From Bacillota bacterium (lineage in GTDB: Bacteria > Bacillota > Clostridia > Oscillospirales > Ruminococcaceae), in NCBI GenBank assembly GCA_023439835.1, contig JAEXUW010000020.1, positions 186,001 to 250,000 on the forward strand: 64,000 nucleotides of DNA, written 5' to 3'. The position numbers were made by a program, and so were the translations under genes. The notes beneath the pieces were generated by a model. The model worked only from the letters and a program-made list of their open reading frames with translations, was not told the DNA's origin and searched no databases. Each line of letters begins with the position of its first letter. The first letter of the stretch is position 1. This document shows positions 17,502 to 26,228 of this stretch, in pieces.

Positions 17502-17813
17502 ATGTACGCAATTATTGAAACAGGCGGAAAGCAGTATCAGGTTAAAGAAGGAGACGTTCTTTTCATTGAAAAGCTTGAAGCTGACGCTGAAGCAAGTATT
17601 ACTTTTGATAAGGTAATAGCAGTATCAGGTGACAACGGAATTACCGTTGGTGCTCCCTATGTAACAGGAGCAGCGGTTGAGGCTAAGATTCTCAAGAACG
17701 GTAAAGCAAAGAAAATAACTGTTTTTACTTACAAGCCAAAGAAGCACGTAAAGACAAAGCAGGGTCACAGACAGCCCTATTCACAGGTTCAGATTGAATC
17801 TATCAAGGCATAA
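17502..17813 (+). CDS. rplU: 50S ribosomal protein L21
   Basis: 103 residues. MYAIIETGGKQYQV and the C-terminal KPKKHVKTKQGHRQPYSQV are diagnostic. It binds 23S rRNA in the large subunit. The frame stays open 39 codons upstream, but the promoter and leader occupy that part, and L21 proteins begin at this methionine. The stop overlaps the prp start by one base (TAATG). The order rplU-prp-rpmA is the classical Firmicutes arrangement. Confidence 0.97.
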   Translation: MYAIIETGGKQYQVKEGDVLFIEKLEADAEASITFDKVIAVSGDNGITVGAPYVTGAAVEAKILKNGKAKKITVFTYKPKKHVKTKQGHRQPYSQVQIESIKA

Positions 17814-18127
17814 TGATTACCGCCGATTTTTTTAAATCAGGTTCGGTTTTCGTCGGATTTTGTGTAAGCGGTCATTCCGGGTTTTCTAATTCCGGGAAGG
17901 ATGTAGTTTGCGCGGCGGTTTCTTCAGCCGTTCAGATGTGTGCTAACACTATTACCGACTGCTTCAATGTCAGGGCTGACATTAAAGTGACTGATAATAA
18001 AATCAGAGTGAAGCTTCCTCCTGAATCTCATACTGCCGAAAAAATCATTGAGGGGTTATATATCCATCTTGGTTTTATCGCTGAGGATTATGAGGGAACA
18101 ATCAAAATAACAACTTCGGAGGTGTAA
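17813..18127 (+). CDS. prp: Ribosomal-processing cysteine protease Prp
   Basis: 104 residues. The catalytic pair is H21 in SGHSGFSNSG and C33 in KDVVCAAVSS, the spacing known for this family. Prp removes the short N-terminal extension of ribosomal protein L27, an essential step in Firmicutes such as Staphylococcus. The next gene encodes an L27 with exactly such an extension. Translation is coupled to rplU by a one-base overlap. It acts in the cytosol. Confidence 0.94.
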   Translation: MITADFFKSGSVFVGFCVSGHSGFSNSGKDVVCAAVSSAVQMCANTITDCFNVRADIKVTDNKIRVKLPPESHTAEKIIEGLYIHLGFIAEDYEGTIKITTSEV

Positions 18128-18132
18128 TAGAA

Positions 18133-18414
18133 ATGATTAGAATTTCAATGCAGTTTTTTGCACATAAAAAGGGAGTAGGTTCGACAAAAAACGGACGTGA
18201 CTCTGAGTCAAAACGATTAGGCGCAAAGAAAGCTGACGGCCAGTTAGTTCTTGCCGGCAACATTCTTTATCGTCAGCGTGGAACACATATTCATCCGGGA
18301 GCAGGAGTAGGACGCGGTTCAGATGATACATTGTTTGCTCTTGTTAACGGCGTCGTTCGTTTTGAGCGTTTAGGTCGTGACCGCAAAAAGGTTTCTGTTT
18401 ATCCTGAACAGTAA
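18133..18414 (+). CDS. rpmA: 50S ribosomal protein L27 (with cleavable N-terminus)
   Basis: 93 residues. The start carries the extension MIRISMQFF followed by AHKKGVGSTKNGRDS; cleavage by Prp is expected between F9 and A10, freeing the tail that reaches the peptidyl-transferase centre. The rest (RQRGTHIHPGAGVGRG, LFALVNGVV) is standard L27. The GGAGG ribosome binding site overlaps the end of prp. A strong terminator follows, closing this operon. Confidence 0.97.
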   Translation: MIRISMQFFAHKKGVGSTKNGRDSESKRLGAKKADGQLVLAGNILYRQRGTHIHPGAGVGRGSDDTLFALVNGVVRFERLGRDRKKVSVYPEQ

Positions 18415-18436
18415 GAGGGCATAATATTTGCAAAAT

Positions 18437-18464
18437 AAATCCCGAGCTTCAGCTTGGGATTTTT
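18437..18464 (+). terminator. Terminator after rpmA
   Basis: Stem AAATCCCGAGC / GCTTGGGATTT with a TTCA loop and a short T run. It separates the L27 operon from obgE. Confidence 0.85.
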
Positions 18465-18485
18465 CCATAGCAAGGGGGGCTAAAA

Positions 18486-19763
18486 ATGTTTGTTGATGAG
18501 GCGAAAATATATGTAAAGGCCGGCGACGGCGGTGATGGTGCTGTTTCATTTCACCGAGAAAAGTATATAGCGGCGGGGGGACCTGACGGCGGCGACGGAG
18601 GAAAAGGCGGCGACGTTGTTTTTGTCGTTGACGACAACCTATCCACCCTTATAGATTTTAGATATAAGAGAAAATATCTTGCAGGAAATGGTGAAAACGG
18701 TTCGAAGAAAAATTGTTTCGGCAAAAGTTCTGAGAATCTTATTATAAAAGTTCCCCGAGGAACTGTTGTTAAAGATGCTGAGTCTGGTCGTGTGCTTGCC
18801 GACCTTTCGTCCGACGAGCCTGAGGTTATCGCAAGGGGCGGAAAGGGCGGAAAAGGCAACGCTAATTTTGCAACACCGACAAGACAGATTCCAAAGTTCG
18901 CAAAGCCTGGCTTTCCGGGTGAGGAATATAATCTTGTGCTTGAGCTGAAACTTCTGGCGGATGTTGGGCTGGTCGGCTTTCCGAATGTCGGAAAGTCAAC
19001 GCTGATTTCTGTTGTCAGTGCCGCAAAGCCAAAGATAGCGAATTATCATTTCACAACGCTTACACCAGTTCTTGGCGTAGTTAGGACAGACGAGGGTAAG
19101 TCATTTGTCATGGCTGATATTCCGGGGCTTATTGAAGGCGCAAGTGACGGGGTCGGGCTTGGGCATGAGTTTTTGCGTCATGTTGAACGCTGTCGGCTAA
19201 TCATCCATGTTGTGGATGTTTCGGGAGTGGAGGGGAGAAACCCCTGTGATGATTTTGATATTATCAATGCTGAGCTGTCGAATTTTAGTGAAGAGCTTGC
19301 TTCACGTCCGCAAATCGTGGCGGCAAATAAATGCGATATGGCTTCACCTGAGCAAATTGAGGAATTCAAGAACTTTGTGATTGAAAAGGGATACAGCTTT
19401 TTCCCTGTGTCTGCTGCAACAACTCAAGGGACTAAAGAATTAATCAGAGAAGCTTCATCGATGCTTGAAAAGCTTCCCCCAATAAAGAAATTTGAGCCTG
19501 AAAAGCTTTCTGTGGCTGAGCTTGAAGATAAGCTCACGGGTAATGACAGCTTTGAGGTTAAGGTTGAGGATGGCATTTATATGGTTGACGCTCCGTGGAT
19601 GTGGAAGGTTCTAAGATTTGTCGATATGGACGATTATGAGTCGCTTCAGTATTTTCAGAGGGTTCTCAGAAAGAGCGGTATCATTGATAAGCTTGAGGAA
19701 ATGGGAATTGAAGAGGGCGATACAGTTTCAATTTTAGGTTTTGAATTTGACTATATGAAGTAA
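18486..19763 (+). CDS. obgE: GTPase Obg/CgtA
   Basis: Ribosome-associated GTPase involved in 50S assembly and stringent response. 425 residues in three domains: the glycine-rich Obg fold (1-160, for example GAVSFHREKYIAAGGPDGG), the G domain with G1 GFPNVGKST (164-172), G3 DIPGLIEGA and G4 NKCD, and the C-terminal OCT domain (about 345-425, ending ILGFEFDYMK). GGGGGG lies just upstream. It often follows rpmA, as here, although a terminator stands between them. Confidence 0.97.
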   Translation: MFVDEAKIYVKAGDGGDGAVSFHREKYIAAGGPDGGDGGKGGDVVFVVDDNLSTLIDFRYKRKYLAGNGENGSKKNCFGKSSENLIIKVPRGTVVKDAESGRVLADLSSDEPEVIARGGKGGKGNANFATPTRQIPKFAKPGFPGEEYNLVLELKLLADVGLVGFPNVGKSTLISVVSAAKPKIANYHFTTLTPVLGVVRTDEGKSFVMADIPGLIEGASDGVGLGHEFLRHVERCRLIIHVVDVSGVEGRNPCDDFDIINAELSNFSEELASRPQIVAANKCDMASPEQIEEFKNFVIEKGYSFFPVSAATTQGTKELIREASSMLEKLPPIKKFEPEKLSVAELEDKLTGNDSFEVKVEDGIYMVDAPWMWKVLRFVDMDDYESLQYFQRVLRKSGIIDKLEEMGIEEGDTVSILGFEFDYMK

Positions 19764-19779
19764 GTGCGGAGATGACATA

Positions 19780-20283
19780 ATGGATTTTTCACTAGAGCAA
19801 TGGAAGCCTGAATATGCAAACAGCATAGCATTATATGCTAATAATATAAACGTTGCGAATAATTTGAGGAATGTTTTTCCTCATCCATATTCACTTTCTG
19901 ACGCAGAATTTTATGTGAATATGTGCATTGAGGGGGATAATCAAAAACAGTGCACAAGGGCAATTGTAATAAATGGTGAAGCTGTCGGCAGTATTGGCTT
20001 TTTTGTTAAGGATGACGTTTATTCTAAAAGCGCCGAGATAGGTTATTGGCTTGGTGAGCCTTTTTGGGGAAAGGGAATAATGTCCAGAGCAATAAAGCAG
20101 CTATGTGATTTAGGCTTTGAGAATTATGATATTGTCAGGATATTCGCCGAGCCATATTCGCACAACATAGGTTCAAGAAAAGCGCTTGAGAAAGCCGGCT
20201 TTATATTTGAAGGCGAAATGAAAAAGAGCGTTTTCAAAAATGGGGTGTTCTTTGATTCCTGTGTTTATGCTAATATCAAATAA
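19780..20283 (+). CDS. GNAT family N-acetyltransferase, RimJ/RimL-like
   Basis: 167 residues. The acetyl-CoA binding region is near GYWLGEPFWGKGIMSRAIKQ (Q/R-x-x-G-x-G/A type loop: WGKGIM), followed by VRIFAEPYSHNIGSRKALEKAGF, the typical beta-strand and helix of RimL-type acetyltransferases. Such enzymes modify N-termini of ribosomal proteins or small amines; the substrate here is not known. It lies between obgE and the mini-RNase III gene. Confidence 0.88.
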   Translation: MDFSLEQWKPEYANSIALYANNINVANNLRNVFPHPYSLSDAEFYVNMCIEGDNQKQCTRAIVINGEAVGSIGFFVKDDVYSKSAEIGYWLGEPFWGKGIMSRAIKQLCDLGFENYDIVRIFAEPYSHNIGSRKALEKAGFIFEGEMKKSVFKNGVFFDSCVYANIK

Positions 20284-20286
20284 AGG

Positions 20287-20691
20287 GTGAGAAATACGAA
20301 AATTCTTGAATTAAGAGAAGTCAATCAGTATAGTCCGCTTGCGCTTGCATTTTTAGGTGATGCGGTATATGGTCAGCTTGTTCGTGAAAAGCTTCTGTTA
20401 GAGGCAAACCGCCCTGTCGGTCAGCTTCATCAGCTTGCCACAAAAAGAGTATGTGCATCGTTTCAGGCGAAATGCGCCGAAAAACTATTGCCTATTCTGA
20501 GTGAAAATGAAACAGAGGTATTAAAACGAGGAAGAAATTCAACGGGAACGACTGTGCCCAAGCATTCCTCGGCGGCTGATTATCGTTATGCGACTGCTCT
20601 TGAAAGCCTTTTTGGCTATCTTCATTTGTCCGGACAACAAGGGAGAATCGTCGAGCTTTTCGACGTTATTTGGAATATAGAGGTGGAGTAG
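20287..20691 (+). CDS. mrnC: Mini-ribonuclease III
   Basis: About 134 residues or slightly less. It matches the RNase III catalytic domain without a dsRNA-binding domain: SPLALAFLGDAVYGQLVRE holds the first metal-binding aspartate and YATALESLFGYLHLSG the glutamate. Mini-III matures 23S rRNA ends in Bacillus. The start is uncertain. The GTG at 20287 has no upstream ribosome binding site and itself lies inside AAAGGGTGAG; an ATT at 20302 is better spaced but unusual. The stop is directly followed by the flavodoxin ATG. Confidence 0.9.
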   Translation: MRNTKILELREVNQYSPLALAFLGDAVYGQLVREKLLLEANRPVGQLHQLATKRVCASFQAKCAEKLLPILSENETEVLKRGRNSTGTTVPKHSSAADYRYATALESLFGYLHLSGQQGRIVELFDVIWNIEVE

Positions 20692-21117
20692 ATGAATTAT
20701 TCGGTCGTTTATGCAACCATGTCAGGTCACTCAAAAAAGCTAGCAAACGCTGTTGCCGATGCCTTGTGCGTTTCGGCAGAGAATGTTAAAAACAAGCCTG
20801 AAATTATTAATGCGGATGTTCTTTTCATAGTCAGCGGAATTTACAGCGGTGTTGTTTTGCCGGAGCTTTTGAATTTTGTTGAAAAGCTCTCTTCAGAGCA
20901 GGTGAAAAAAGCTTGTCTTATTTTCTCCAGCTGTGGAGGGGACTATTCAAAGGTTAATTTAAAAGGAATTCTTCAGAGCAAAGGCATTGAGGTATTAGAT
21001 GAGGAATACAAATGCCTTGGTGGTTTTCTTGTTATGAAAATAGGTCATCCCAACAAAAAGGAAATTGAGGGTGCCGCTGAATTTGCAAAGAATGTTGCAA
21101 AAAAATATAGTGAGTAA
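20692..21117 (+). CDS. Flavodoxin-like protein
   Basis: 141 residues. The N-terminal VVYATMSGHSKKLANAVADAL is a phosphate-binding loop of flavodoxin type (T/S-x-S-G-x-S/T). The middle strand VLFIVSGIYSGVVLPELLNFV and LIFSSCGGD fit the flavin-contacting loops. It may carry electrons at low potential or be a flavodoxin domain oxidoreductase; partner unknown. The gene begins immediately after the mini-RNase III stop, within the same transcript. Confidence 0.8.
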   Translation: MNYSVVYATMSGHSKKLANAVADALCVSAENVKNKPEIINADVLFIVSGIYSGVVLPELLNFVEKLSSEQVKKACLIFSSCGGDYSKVNLKGILQSKGIEVLDEEYKCLGGFLVMKIGHPNKKEIEGAAEFAKNVAKKYSE

Positions 21118-21140
21118 TTGATACATAAGGAGTGGAATTT

Positions 21141-21878
21141 ATGTCAGGTCATTCAAAATGGAGCAACATAAAGCGCAGAAAGGAAGCTACTGACGGCGCA
21201 AAAGCAAAGGTTTTCACAAAAATCGGACGTGAAATTATTGTGTGTGTAAAAGAGGGCGGACCTGACCCGAATAATAACAGTAGACTTCGCGATCTTATCG
21301 CTAAGGCAAAATCAAACAACGTGCCGAATGACAATATCGACAGAGTTATCAAGAAGGCGGCGGGTGATAGCGAGAAGGATTCGTATGAGGAGCTTGTCTA
21401 TGAAGGATACGGACCTTGCGGAATTGCTGTAATCGTTGAATGTCTAACGGATAATAAGAACAGAACCGCCGGCGATATCAGGCATTATTTTGACAAATTC
21501 GGCGGGAATCTCGGAACAACCGGCTGTGTCAGCTTTATGTTTACACAGAAAGGTGTTATTATCGCCGAAAACAGCGGATTTGACGAGGATAAGGTTATGG
21601 AGGATTGCTTTGAGGCTGGCGCATCTGATTTTAATATTGAGGACGATGTAATTGAAATTACAAGTGATCCGACAGACCTTTCTGCTGCCGCTCAAGCTCT
21701 TAGAAATCTTGGCTATAACGTTGTATCTGCTGAAATTGAGCAGGTTCCTTCAACATACACAGCGCTGACGGATGAGGAAGCAATTAAGAAGATGAATCTT
21801 CTGCTTGAGCATCTTGAAGATAACGACGATGTGCAGAATGTTTATCACAACTGGGAAATGCCTGATGACGAAGAATAG
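21141..21878 (+). CDS. yebC: YebC/TACO1 family translation or transcription factor
   Basis: 245 residues. The start SGHSKWSNIKRRKEATDGAK and the internal YEGYGPCGIAVIVECLTDNKNRT are hallmarks of the YebC/PmpR family. Members have been described as regulators and, more recently, as factors that help ribosomes over proline runs. AAGGAG is placed for the ATG at 21141, three codons inside the longest frame. It is often near ruvCAB; here it is about 15 kb away on the same strand. Confidence 0.93.
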   Translation: MSGHSKWSNIKRRKEATDGAKAKVFTKIGREIIVCVKEGGPDPNNNSRLRDLIAKAKSNNVPNDNIDRVIKKAAGDSEKDSYEELVYEGYGPCGIAVIVECLTDNKNRTAGDIRHYFDKFGGNLGTTGCVSFMFTQKGVIIAENSGFDEDKVMEDCFEAGASDFNIEDDVIEITSDPTDLSAAAQALRNLGYNVVSAEIEQVPSTYTALTDEEAIKKMNLLLEHLEDNDDVQNVYHNWEMPDDEE

Positions 21879-21922
21879 AAGCAAGGCTTCATTCTAATAA
21901 ATCCATTATAAGGGAGATGTCA

Positions 21923-23152
21923 ATGAGTCAGACTAACAAACGTATTATTCCGGTGATCGCGGCGATCGCAATTCAGCTTTGCCTTGGAACAGCATATGTA
22001 TGGAGCATATTCCAAAATGGTGTTGCTCAGAATATTTTTGGCGGCGACAATGCCAAAGCAGGCTTAACTTTTTCAATTCTTCTTGCAACTCTATCAATAG
22101 GTAGTACTGTTGGTGGAAAACTTCAGAACAAACTTGGTGTGAGAACAATCGTCATTTCAGGCGGAGTAATTCTTGCAGCTGGATTCTTTTTAGCTTCCTT
22201 TGTTACTTCATCAAACCCTTGGCTTTTATGGATTACATACGGTGTTATGGGCGGCGTTGGAATGGGCTTTACATATTCGACAACTATTGCCTGTGCACAG
22301 AAATGGTTTCCTGACAAAAGAGGTCTTATCACAGGAATAATTGTCGCATCTCTCGGCTTTGGCGGCGTTGTATTCACGCCTGTCATTGAGGGATTCATCA
22401 AGGCTTTCGGCGGGGCTGCCGTAGGTGAGCTTAAAACCTTCAGAGCGCTTAGCTTGATTTTTATTATTGTGTGTACGGCTGGCGGATTATTCATTAAGAA
22501 CCCTCCCGCTGGATATCTCCCGGCTGGATATACACCGCCTGCAGTTGGTTCTTCAAAAGCAACAGTTGATTATTTGCCGTCACAGGTTCTCAAAATGCCT
22601 CAGTTTTATCTTACTACCTTTGCGCTGATGCTGGCTTGCATGGGCGGACTAATGATGATAGGCTTTGCAAAGCCTATTGCAATAGCAAAGGGTATGGAAT
22701 CAACAGCAACCTTAGGGGTGCTTAGTATTTCTATGTTTAATTCCTTTGGCCGTCTTTTCTGGGGTGGAGTATCAGACAGACTAGGAAGAAAGACAACAAT
22801 TATTATCCTTTTGGCGGGAACGGCAGTTCTTTCATTGTTTGTGAACCTTGCGACCGGATATTTTATTTACGTATTAGTCGGATTTATTGGATTCTTCTAC
22901 GGCGGTTTTTTAAGCAATTTCCCTGCATTTACAGCCGATTTGTTCGGTTTAAAGAATATGGCAACGAATTACGGAATGGTACTTCTCGGCTTTGGTGTGG
23001 GTGCTGTGGCATCTTCATATATTGCGGGACATTATAAGAATATTGCTGCTAATGACATAAACCTGATGTTCCCGGCGTTCATCATTGCGTCGGTAGCGGC
23101 AGTTGCATCTATTCTCCTTGTTCTATTAATTAAGAAGCCTGCCAAAAACTAA
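21923..23152 (+). CDS. MFS transporter, oxalate/formate antiporter-like (OFA) family
   Basis: 409 residues with 12 predicted membrane helices. The opening RIIPVIAAIAIQLCLGTAYVWSIFQ and the loop GYGVMGG-like segment (YGVMGGVGMGFTYS) match the OFA group, as do GGVSDRLGRKTT and the last-half YGGFLSNFPAF. The family exchanges small carboxylates, but many gut members have no known substrate. AAGGGAG favours the ATG at 21923 over one at 21917. It stands alone, before a shared terminator. Confidence 0.85.
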   Translation: MSQTNKRIIPVIAAIAIQLCLGTAYVWSIFQNGVAQNIFGGDNAKAGLTFSILLATLSIGSTVGGKLQNKLGVRTIVISGGVILAAGFFLASFVTSSNPWLLWITYGVMGGVGMGFTYSTTIACAQKWFPDKRGLITGIIVASLGFGGVVFTPVIEGFIKAFGGAAVGELKTFRALSLIFIIVCTAGGLFIKNPPAGYLPAGYTPPAVGSSKATVDYLPSQVLKMPQFYLTTFALMLACMGGLMMIGFAKPIAIAKGMESTATLGVLSISMFNSFGRLFWGGVSDRLGRKTTIIILLAGTAVLSLFVNLATGYFIYVLVGFIGFFYGGFLSNFPAFTADLFGLKNMATNYGMVLLGFGVGAVASSYIAGHYKNIAANDINLMFPAFIIASVAAVASILLVLLIKKPAKN

Positions 23153-23160
23153 TAATCAAC

Positions 23161-23189
23161 AAAAAAACGGACTTTTTGTCCGTTTTTTT
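23161..23189. terminator. Bidirectional terminator between the MFS gene and feoB
   Basis: A stem AAAAAACGGAC/GTCCGTTTTTT around five T. It has A and T runs on both sides, so it can stop both convergent transcripts. Confidence 0.9.
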
Positions 23190-23206
23190 AATATCAAGCA
23201 AAATTA

Positions 23207-25348
23207 CTAAATACATAAAAGTCTTGAAATATTCGCAATAATTGCGCAAATTGCTATTCCCGCAACAGTAGGGAGAATTATAGAAACAAGCGTCCATTTT
23301 AGGCTGTTTGTTTCTTTTTTTATTGTCAGACAGGTTGTCGAGCAAGGGAAATGCAGAAGAACAATTACAAGCATGCATATTGCAGTGGTTGCGCTCCAGC
23401 CATTTGTTATGAACAGTGTTTTTAGTGCAGTAAGCGACTCAAGCTCTGTCAGGGAGCCGCCTGATGAATATGCCATTATTATAATAGGAATAACAATTTC
23501 ATTCGCCGGAAAGCCAAGTATGAAAGCAAGAACAATTACACCGTCAAGGCCTATGAACTTTCCAAACGGGTCGAGAAATTCTGAGCAGTGTTTTAACAGG
23601 CTTAAATCACCAAGCGTAATATTAGCCATTAACCAGATAATTAACCCTGCGGGAGCCGCAACACACACCGCACGGACAAGGACGAAAAGAGTTCTGTCAA
23701 AAATAGAGCGGACAATAACCTTTCCGACCTGCGGCATTCGATAGGGAGGAAGCTCAAGTGCGAAAGAAGAAGGAATCCCCTTCAATAGAGTTTTCGACAG
23801 TAGTTTTGATGCAATTAATGTCATGAAAACGCCAGTCGCAACTACTCCAATAAGTATTAGTGCGGAAACTCCTGACATAACTGCGCCTGCCCCGGCGGTT
23901 ATAAAAAACATGGCTATTATAGCGATAAGAGCAGGAAACCGCCCGTTGCAGGGAACAAAATTATTTGTTAAAACGGCAATAAGCCTTTCACGCGGCGAAT
24001 CAATAATTCTGCACCCTATTACACCGCAGGCATTACACCCAAACCCCATGCACATGGTAAGTGATTGTTTGCCGTGAGCGCCTGATTTTCTGAAATATTT
24101 GTCCATATTAAATGCTATTCTTGGCAGATACCCTGAATCCTCCAATATGGTAAACAGAGGGAAAAATATAGCCATGGGGGGGAGCATGACGGCGACTACC
24201 CATGATACTGTTTTAAATACGCCTTGAATAAGTATGCCCTCAAGCCATATGGGGGAGCCAATTGAGAGCATGAGGTGGGACAGCTTATCTTGAATTGTGA
24301 AAAGAAAGCCTGATAACAGCATTGACGGATAGTTTGAGCCGGTTATTGTCAGCCAGAATATAAGCCCGAACATTAAGAGCATGACAGGAATGCCTGTGAT
24401 GGGGGAAGTAAGAATCTTGTCGAGCTTTCTTTCGCGGTAATTGTAGCAGGTGTTTTCGTAATTGACACAGAAATGCGCAATCTCCTCTGCTCTATTAATA
24501 ATTCCTGAAACTATCAAGTCGTCTAGATCTTCAGCACTGATGTTATTTATATAGAGCATTTCGGAAGCCTTTTCACTGGCTGAATACACCTCAGGGTTTT
24601 CTGTTATATCAAAGCCGAGATACTGTTCGAGTGAGGCTTTTAGCTTTTCATCGAGCGTTAAAAGCCTCAGAGAAAGCCAACGTGCATTTATTTTGTCGGA
24701 TACGGCTTTTTTTACAGGTGGGAGGAGTAATTCAACTGCTTGCTCAATTATTTCATCATAATGGAGTTTTACGCTAAAGGTTTTGATTTTTTTATCAGTA
24801 ACAAGACTAATATTTTCTTTTAATTCATCAAGGCCCTTTGCGGAGCGCGCACTTGTTCCGACGACAGGAACGCCTAACCTGAGCGAAAGCTCGTCAAGGT
24901 CAATATGTATTTTCTTTTTTTTTGCTTCGTCTTGAAGATTGACGCAGACAACAACATCTTTTGTGATTTCAAGAATCTGAAGAACAAGGTTTAGATTTCG
25001 TTCAAGACAGGTTGCGTCGCATACCACAACAACAGCGTCAGAGCCACCAAAACAAATAAAATCACGGGCAATTTCCTCTTCGACCGAGCTTGAAAGAAGT
25101 GAATATGTACCGGGAAGATCAGTCAGAATAAAGTCTTTGCCTGAAAAACTGAATCTTCCTTGAGCATTGCTTACCGTCTTTCCGGGCCAGTTTCCGGTGT
25201 GCTGGTTCATGCCGGTCAGCTCATTGAAAACTGTGCTTTTTCCGACATTTGGATTTCCCGCTAGAGCAATGCAAATTTCGTTTCCGCTTTTTTTAACCAA
25301 GGCATCGGTTACTGCCGAGCTTCCAGTTGAACTTAAAGTCAGTCCCAT
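23207..25348 (-). CDS. feoB: Ferrous iron transporter FeoB
   Basis: 713 residues. An N-terminal G protein domain has G1 GNPNVGKST (31-39), G3 DLPGTYSL and the switch I region after the G1 motif, followed by a regulatory helical domain and a large membrane domain with repeated Gate motifs (SLTMCMGFGCNACGVIGCRI and LELPPYRMPQ). It moves Fe(II) across the membrane. A GTG or ATG further upstream can open the frame 11 codons earlier, but GGAGGGTGAAT precedes the ATG at 25348. It follows feoA by about 50 bp, probably one operon. Confidence 0.96.
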   Translation of the reverse strand: MGLTLSSTGSSAVTDALVKKSGNEICIALAGNPNVGKSTVFNELTGMNQHTGNWPGKTVSNAQGRFSFSGKDFILTDLPGTYSLLSSSVEEEIARDFICFGGSDAVVVVCDATCLERNLNLVLQILEITKDVVVCVNLQDEAKKKKIHIDLDELSLRLGVPVVGTSARSAKGLDELKENISLVTDKKIKTFSVKLHYDEIIEQAVELLLPPVKKAVSDKINARWLSLRLLTLDEKLKASLEQYLGFDITENPEVYSASEKASEMLYINNISAEDLDDLIVSGIINRAEEIAHFCVNYENTCYNYRERKLDKILTSPITGIPVMLLMFGLIFWLTITGSNYPSMLLSGFLFTIQDKLSHLMLSIGSPIWLEGILIQGVFKTVSWVVAVMLPPMAIFFPLFTILEDSGYLPRIAFNMDKYFRKSGAHGKQSLTMCMGFGCNACGVIGCRIIDSPRERLIAVLTNNFVPCNGRFPALIAIIAMFFITAGAGAVMSGVSALILIGVVATGVFMTLIASKLLSKTLLKGIPSSFALELPPYRMPQVGKVIVRSIFDRTLFVLVRAVCVAAPAGLIIWLMANITLGDLSLLKHCSEFLDPFGKFIGLDGVIVLAFILGFPANEIVIPIIIMAYSSGGSLTELESLTALKTLFITNGWSATTAICMLVIVLLHFPCSTTCLTIKKETNSLKWTLVSIILPTVAGIAICAIIANISRLLCI

Positions 25349-25401
25349 ATTCACCCTCCAAAACTTTTTTACTGGAAACACAAGAGTGCTTCCAGTATAG
25401 A

Positions 25402-25647
25402 TTAGCTTAAATATTTGACGGTTATTTTCTGTGCATCTGAATCTCTAAGGGCTATCAGTGCGCCTCTTATGTAGTATGCAACAGGGTCACCTGACGGACT
25501 TCTTAGAACGGCTTCAACTGTTGTTCCGTTAACAAGCCCAAGGTCAAGCATACGACGACGTTCATTTCCTGATGAAGAAACGCAAACAACTTCGCATTTT
25601 TTTCCGACAGGAAGCATTGATAAAGGTATAGTTTCGATTGTATTCAT
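25402..25647 (-). CDS. feoA: Ferrous iron transport protein FeoA
   Basis: 81 residues with the SH3-like fold of FeoA: ERRRMLDLGLVNGTTVEAV and DPVAYYIRGALIALRDSDAQKI are clear signatures. FeoA helps FeoB by contacting its G domain; the exact role is not settled. AGGAG lies before the ATG. It is transcribed away from the DtxR-type gene, which is the likely regulator. Confidence 0.93.
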   Translation of the reverse strand: MNTIETIPLSMLPVGKKCEVVCVSSSGNERRRMLDLGLVNGTTVEAVLRSPSGDPVAYYIRGALIALRDSDAQKITVKYLS

Positions 25648-25706
25648 ATTTATCTCCTAAAATCTGTATATTATTGTACTGAGGAAAAAAAGTTTCCCTA
25701 AGCTAA

Positions 25707-25742
25707 TATATGCATATACAGTAAATATGTTACGCATATAAT
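25707..25742. promoter_or_regulatory. feoAB / regulator divergent control region with palindrome
   Basis: A perfect 12-bp palindrome TATATGCATATA (25707-25718) overlaps a minus-strand -10-like TATATT whose -35-like GTAACA is 17 bp upstream. A plus-strand TATAAT (25737-25742) could serve the regulator. The palindrome is well placed to be the metal-regulator operator, but does not match the classical DtxR box closely. Confidence 0.4.
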
Positions 25743-25763
25743 TAGATAAACGGGGTGATTTTA

Positions 25764-26216
25764 ATGAATGAGCAGTTTCATACGGCAAGAGGCTATGAAA
25801 TAATAGCACAAGCAAGCAGTGAGCTTTCGCCTTCTGTTGAGGATTATATGGAAATGATTTATAGAATAATAAAAAACAGCGAATTCACTCGAGTGAGTGA
25901 AATCGCTGACTTGCTAAACGTAAGACCCTCGTCTGTATCAAAAATGCTGACAAAGCTCTCATCGCTAAAGCTGATTAACTATGAGAAGTACGGGGTAATA
26001 ACGCTGACAGACGACGGAATAAATCTCGGAGAATACCTTCTCTGGCGGCATAATACAATTACTGATTTTTTTGAAATGCTCCTCGGAAAAGGCAACAAGC
26101 AAGCATTTGTCGAGGCTGAGCTTTCAGAGCATATATTCCAAGCAGAAACAGTTAAAAAGCTTGAATGGCTTGTGGAGAAGTATTCTAAGGAGATAAGTGA
26201 GCAGCTTGGCACTTAA
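25764..26216 (+). CDS. DtxR/MntR-type metal-dependent repressor
   Basis: 150 residues. SPSVEDYMEMIYRI begins the winged helix; TRVSEIADLLNVRPSSVSKMLTKL is the recognition helix-turn-helix. The dimerization part holds HNTITDFFEML and AELSEHIFQAETVKKLEWL, with several metal-ligand candidates (Glu, His). There is no SH3-like third domain. Its divergent place next to feoAB suggests iron-responsive repression of Fe(II) uptake; manganese sensing cannot be ruled out. GGGGTGATTTTA places the start at the ATG at 25764. Confidence 0.88.
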   Translation: MNEQFHTARGYEIIAQASSELSPSVEDYMEMIYRIIKNSEFTRVSEIADLLNVRPSSVSKMLTKLSSLKLINYEKYGVITLTDDGINLGEYLLWRHNTITDFFEMLLGKGNKQAFVEAELSEHIFQAETVKKLEWLVEKYSKEISEQLGT

Positions 26217-26228
26217 ATATACACTATA

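Noticed and set aside
22123..22494. Open frame antisense to the MFS carrier
   Set aside because: Shadow of a membrane protein; low-complexity Pro/Ile/Thr composition.
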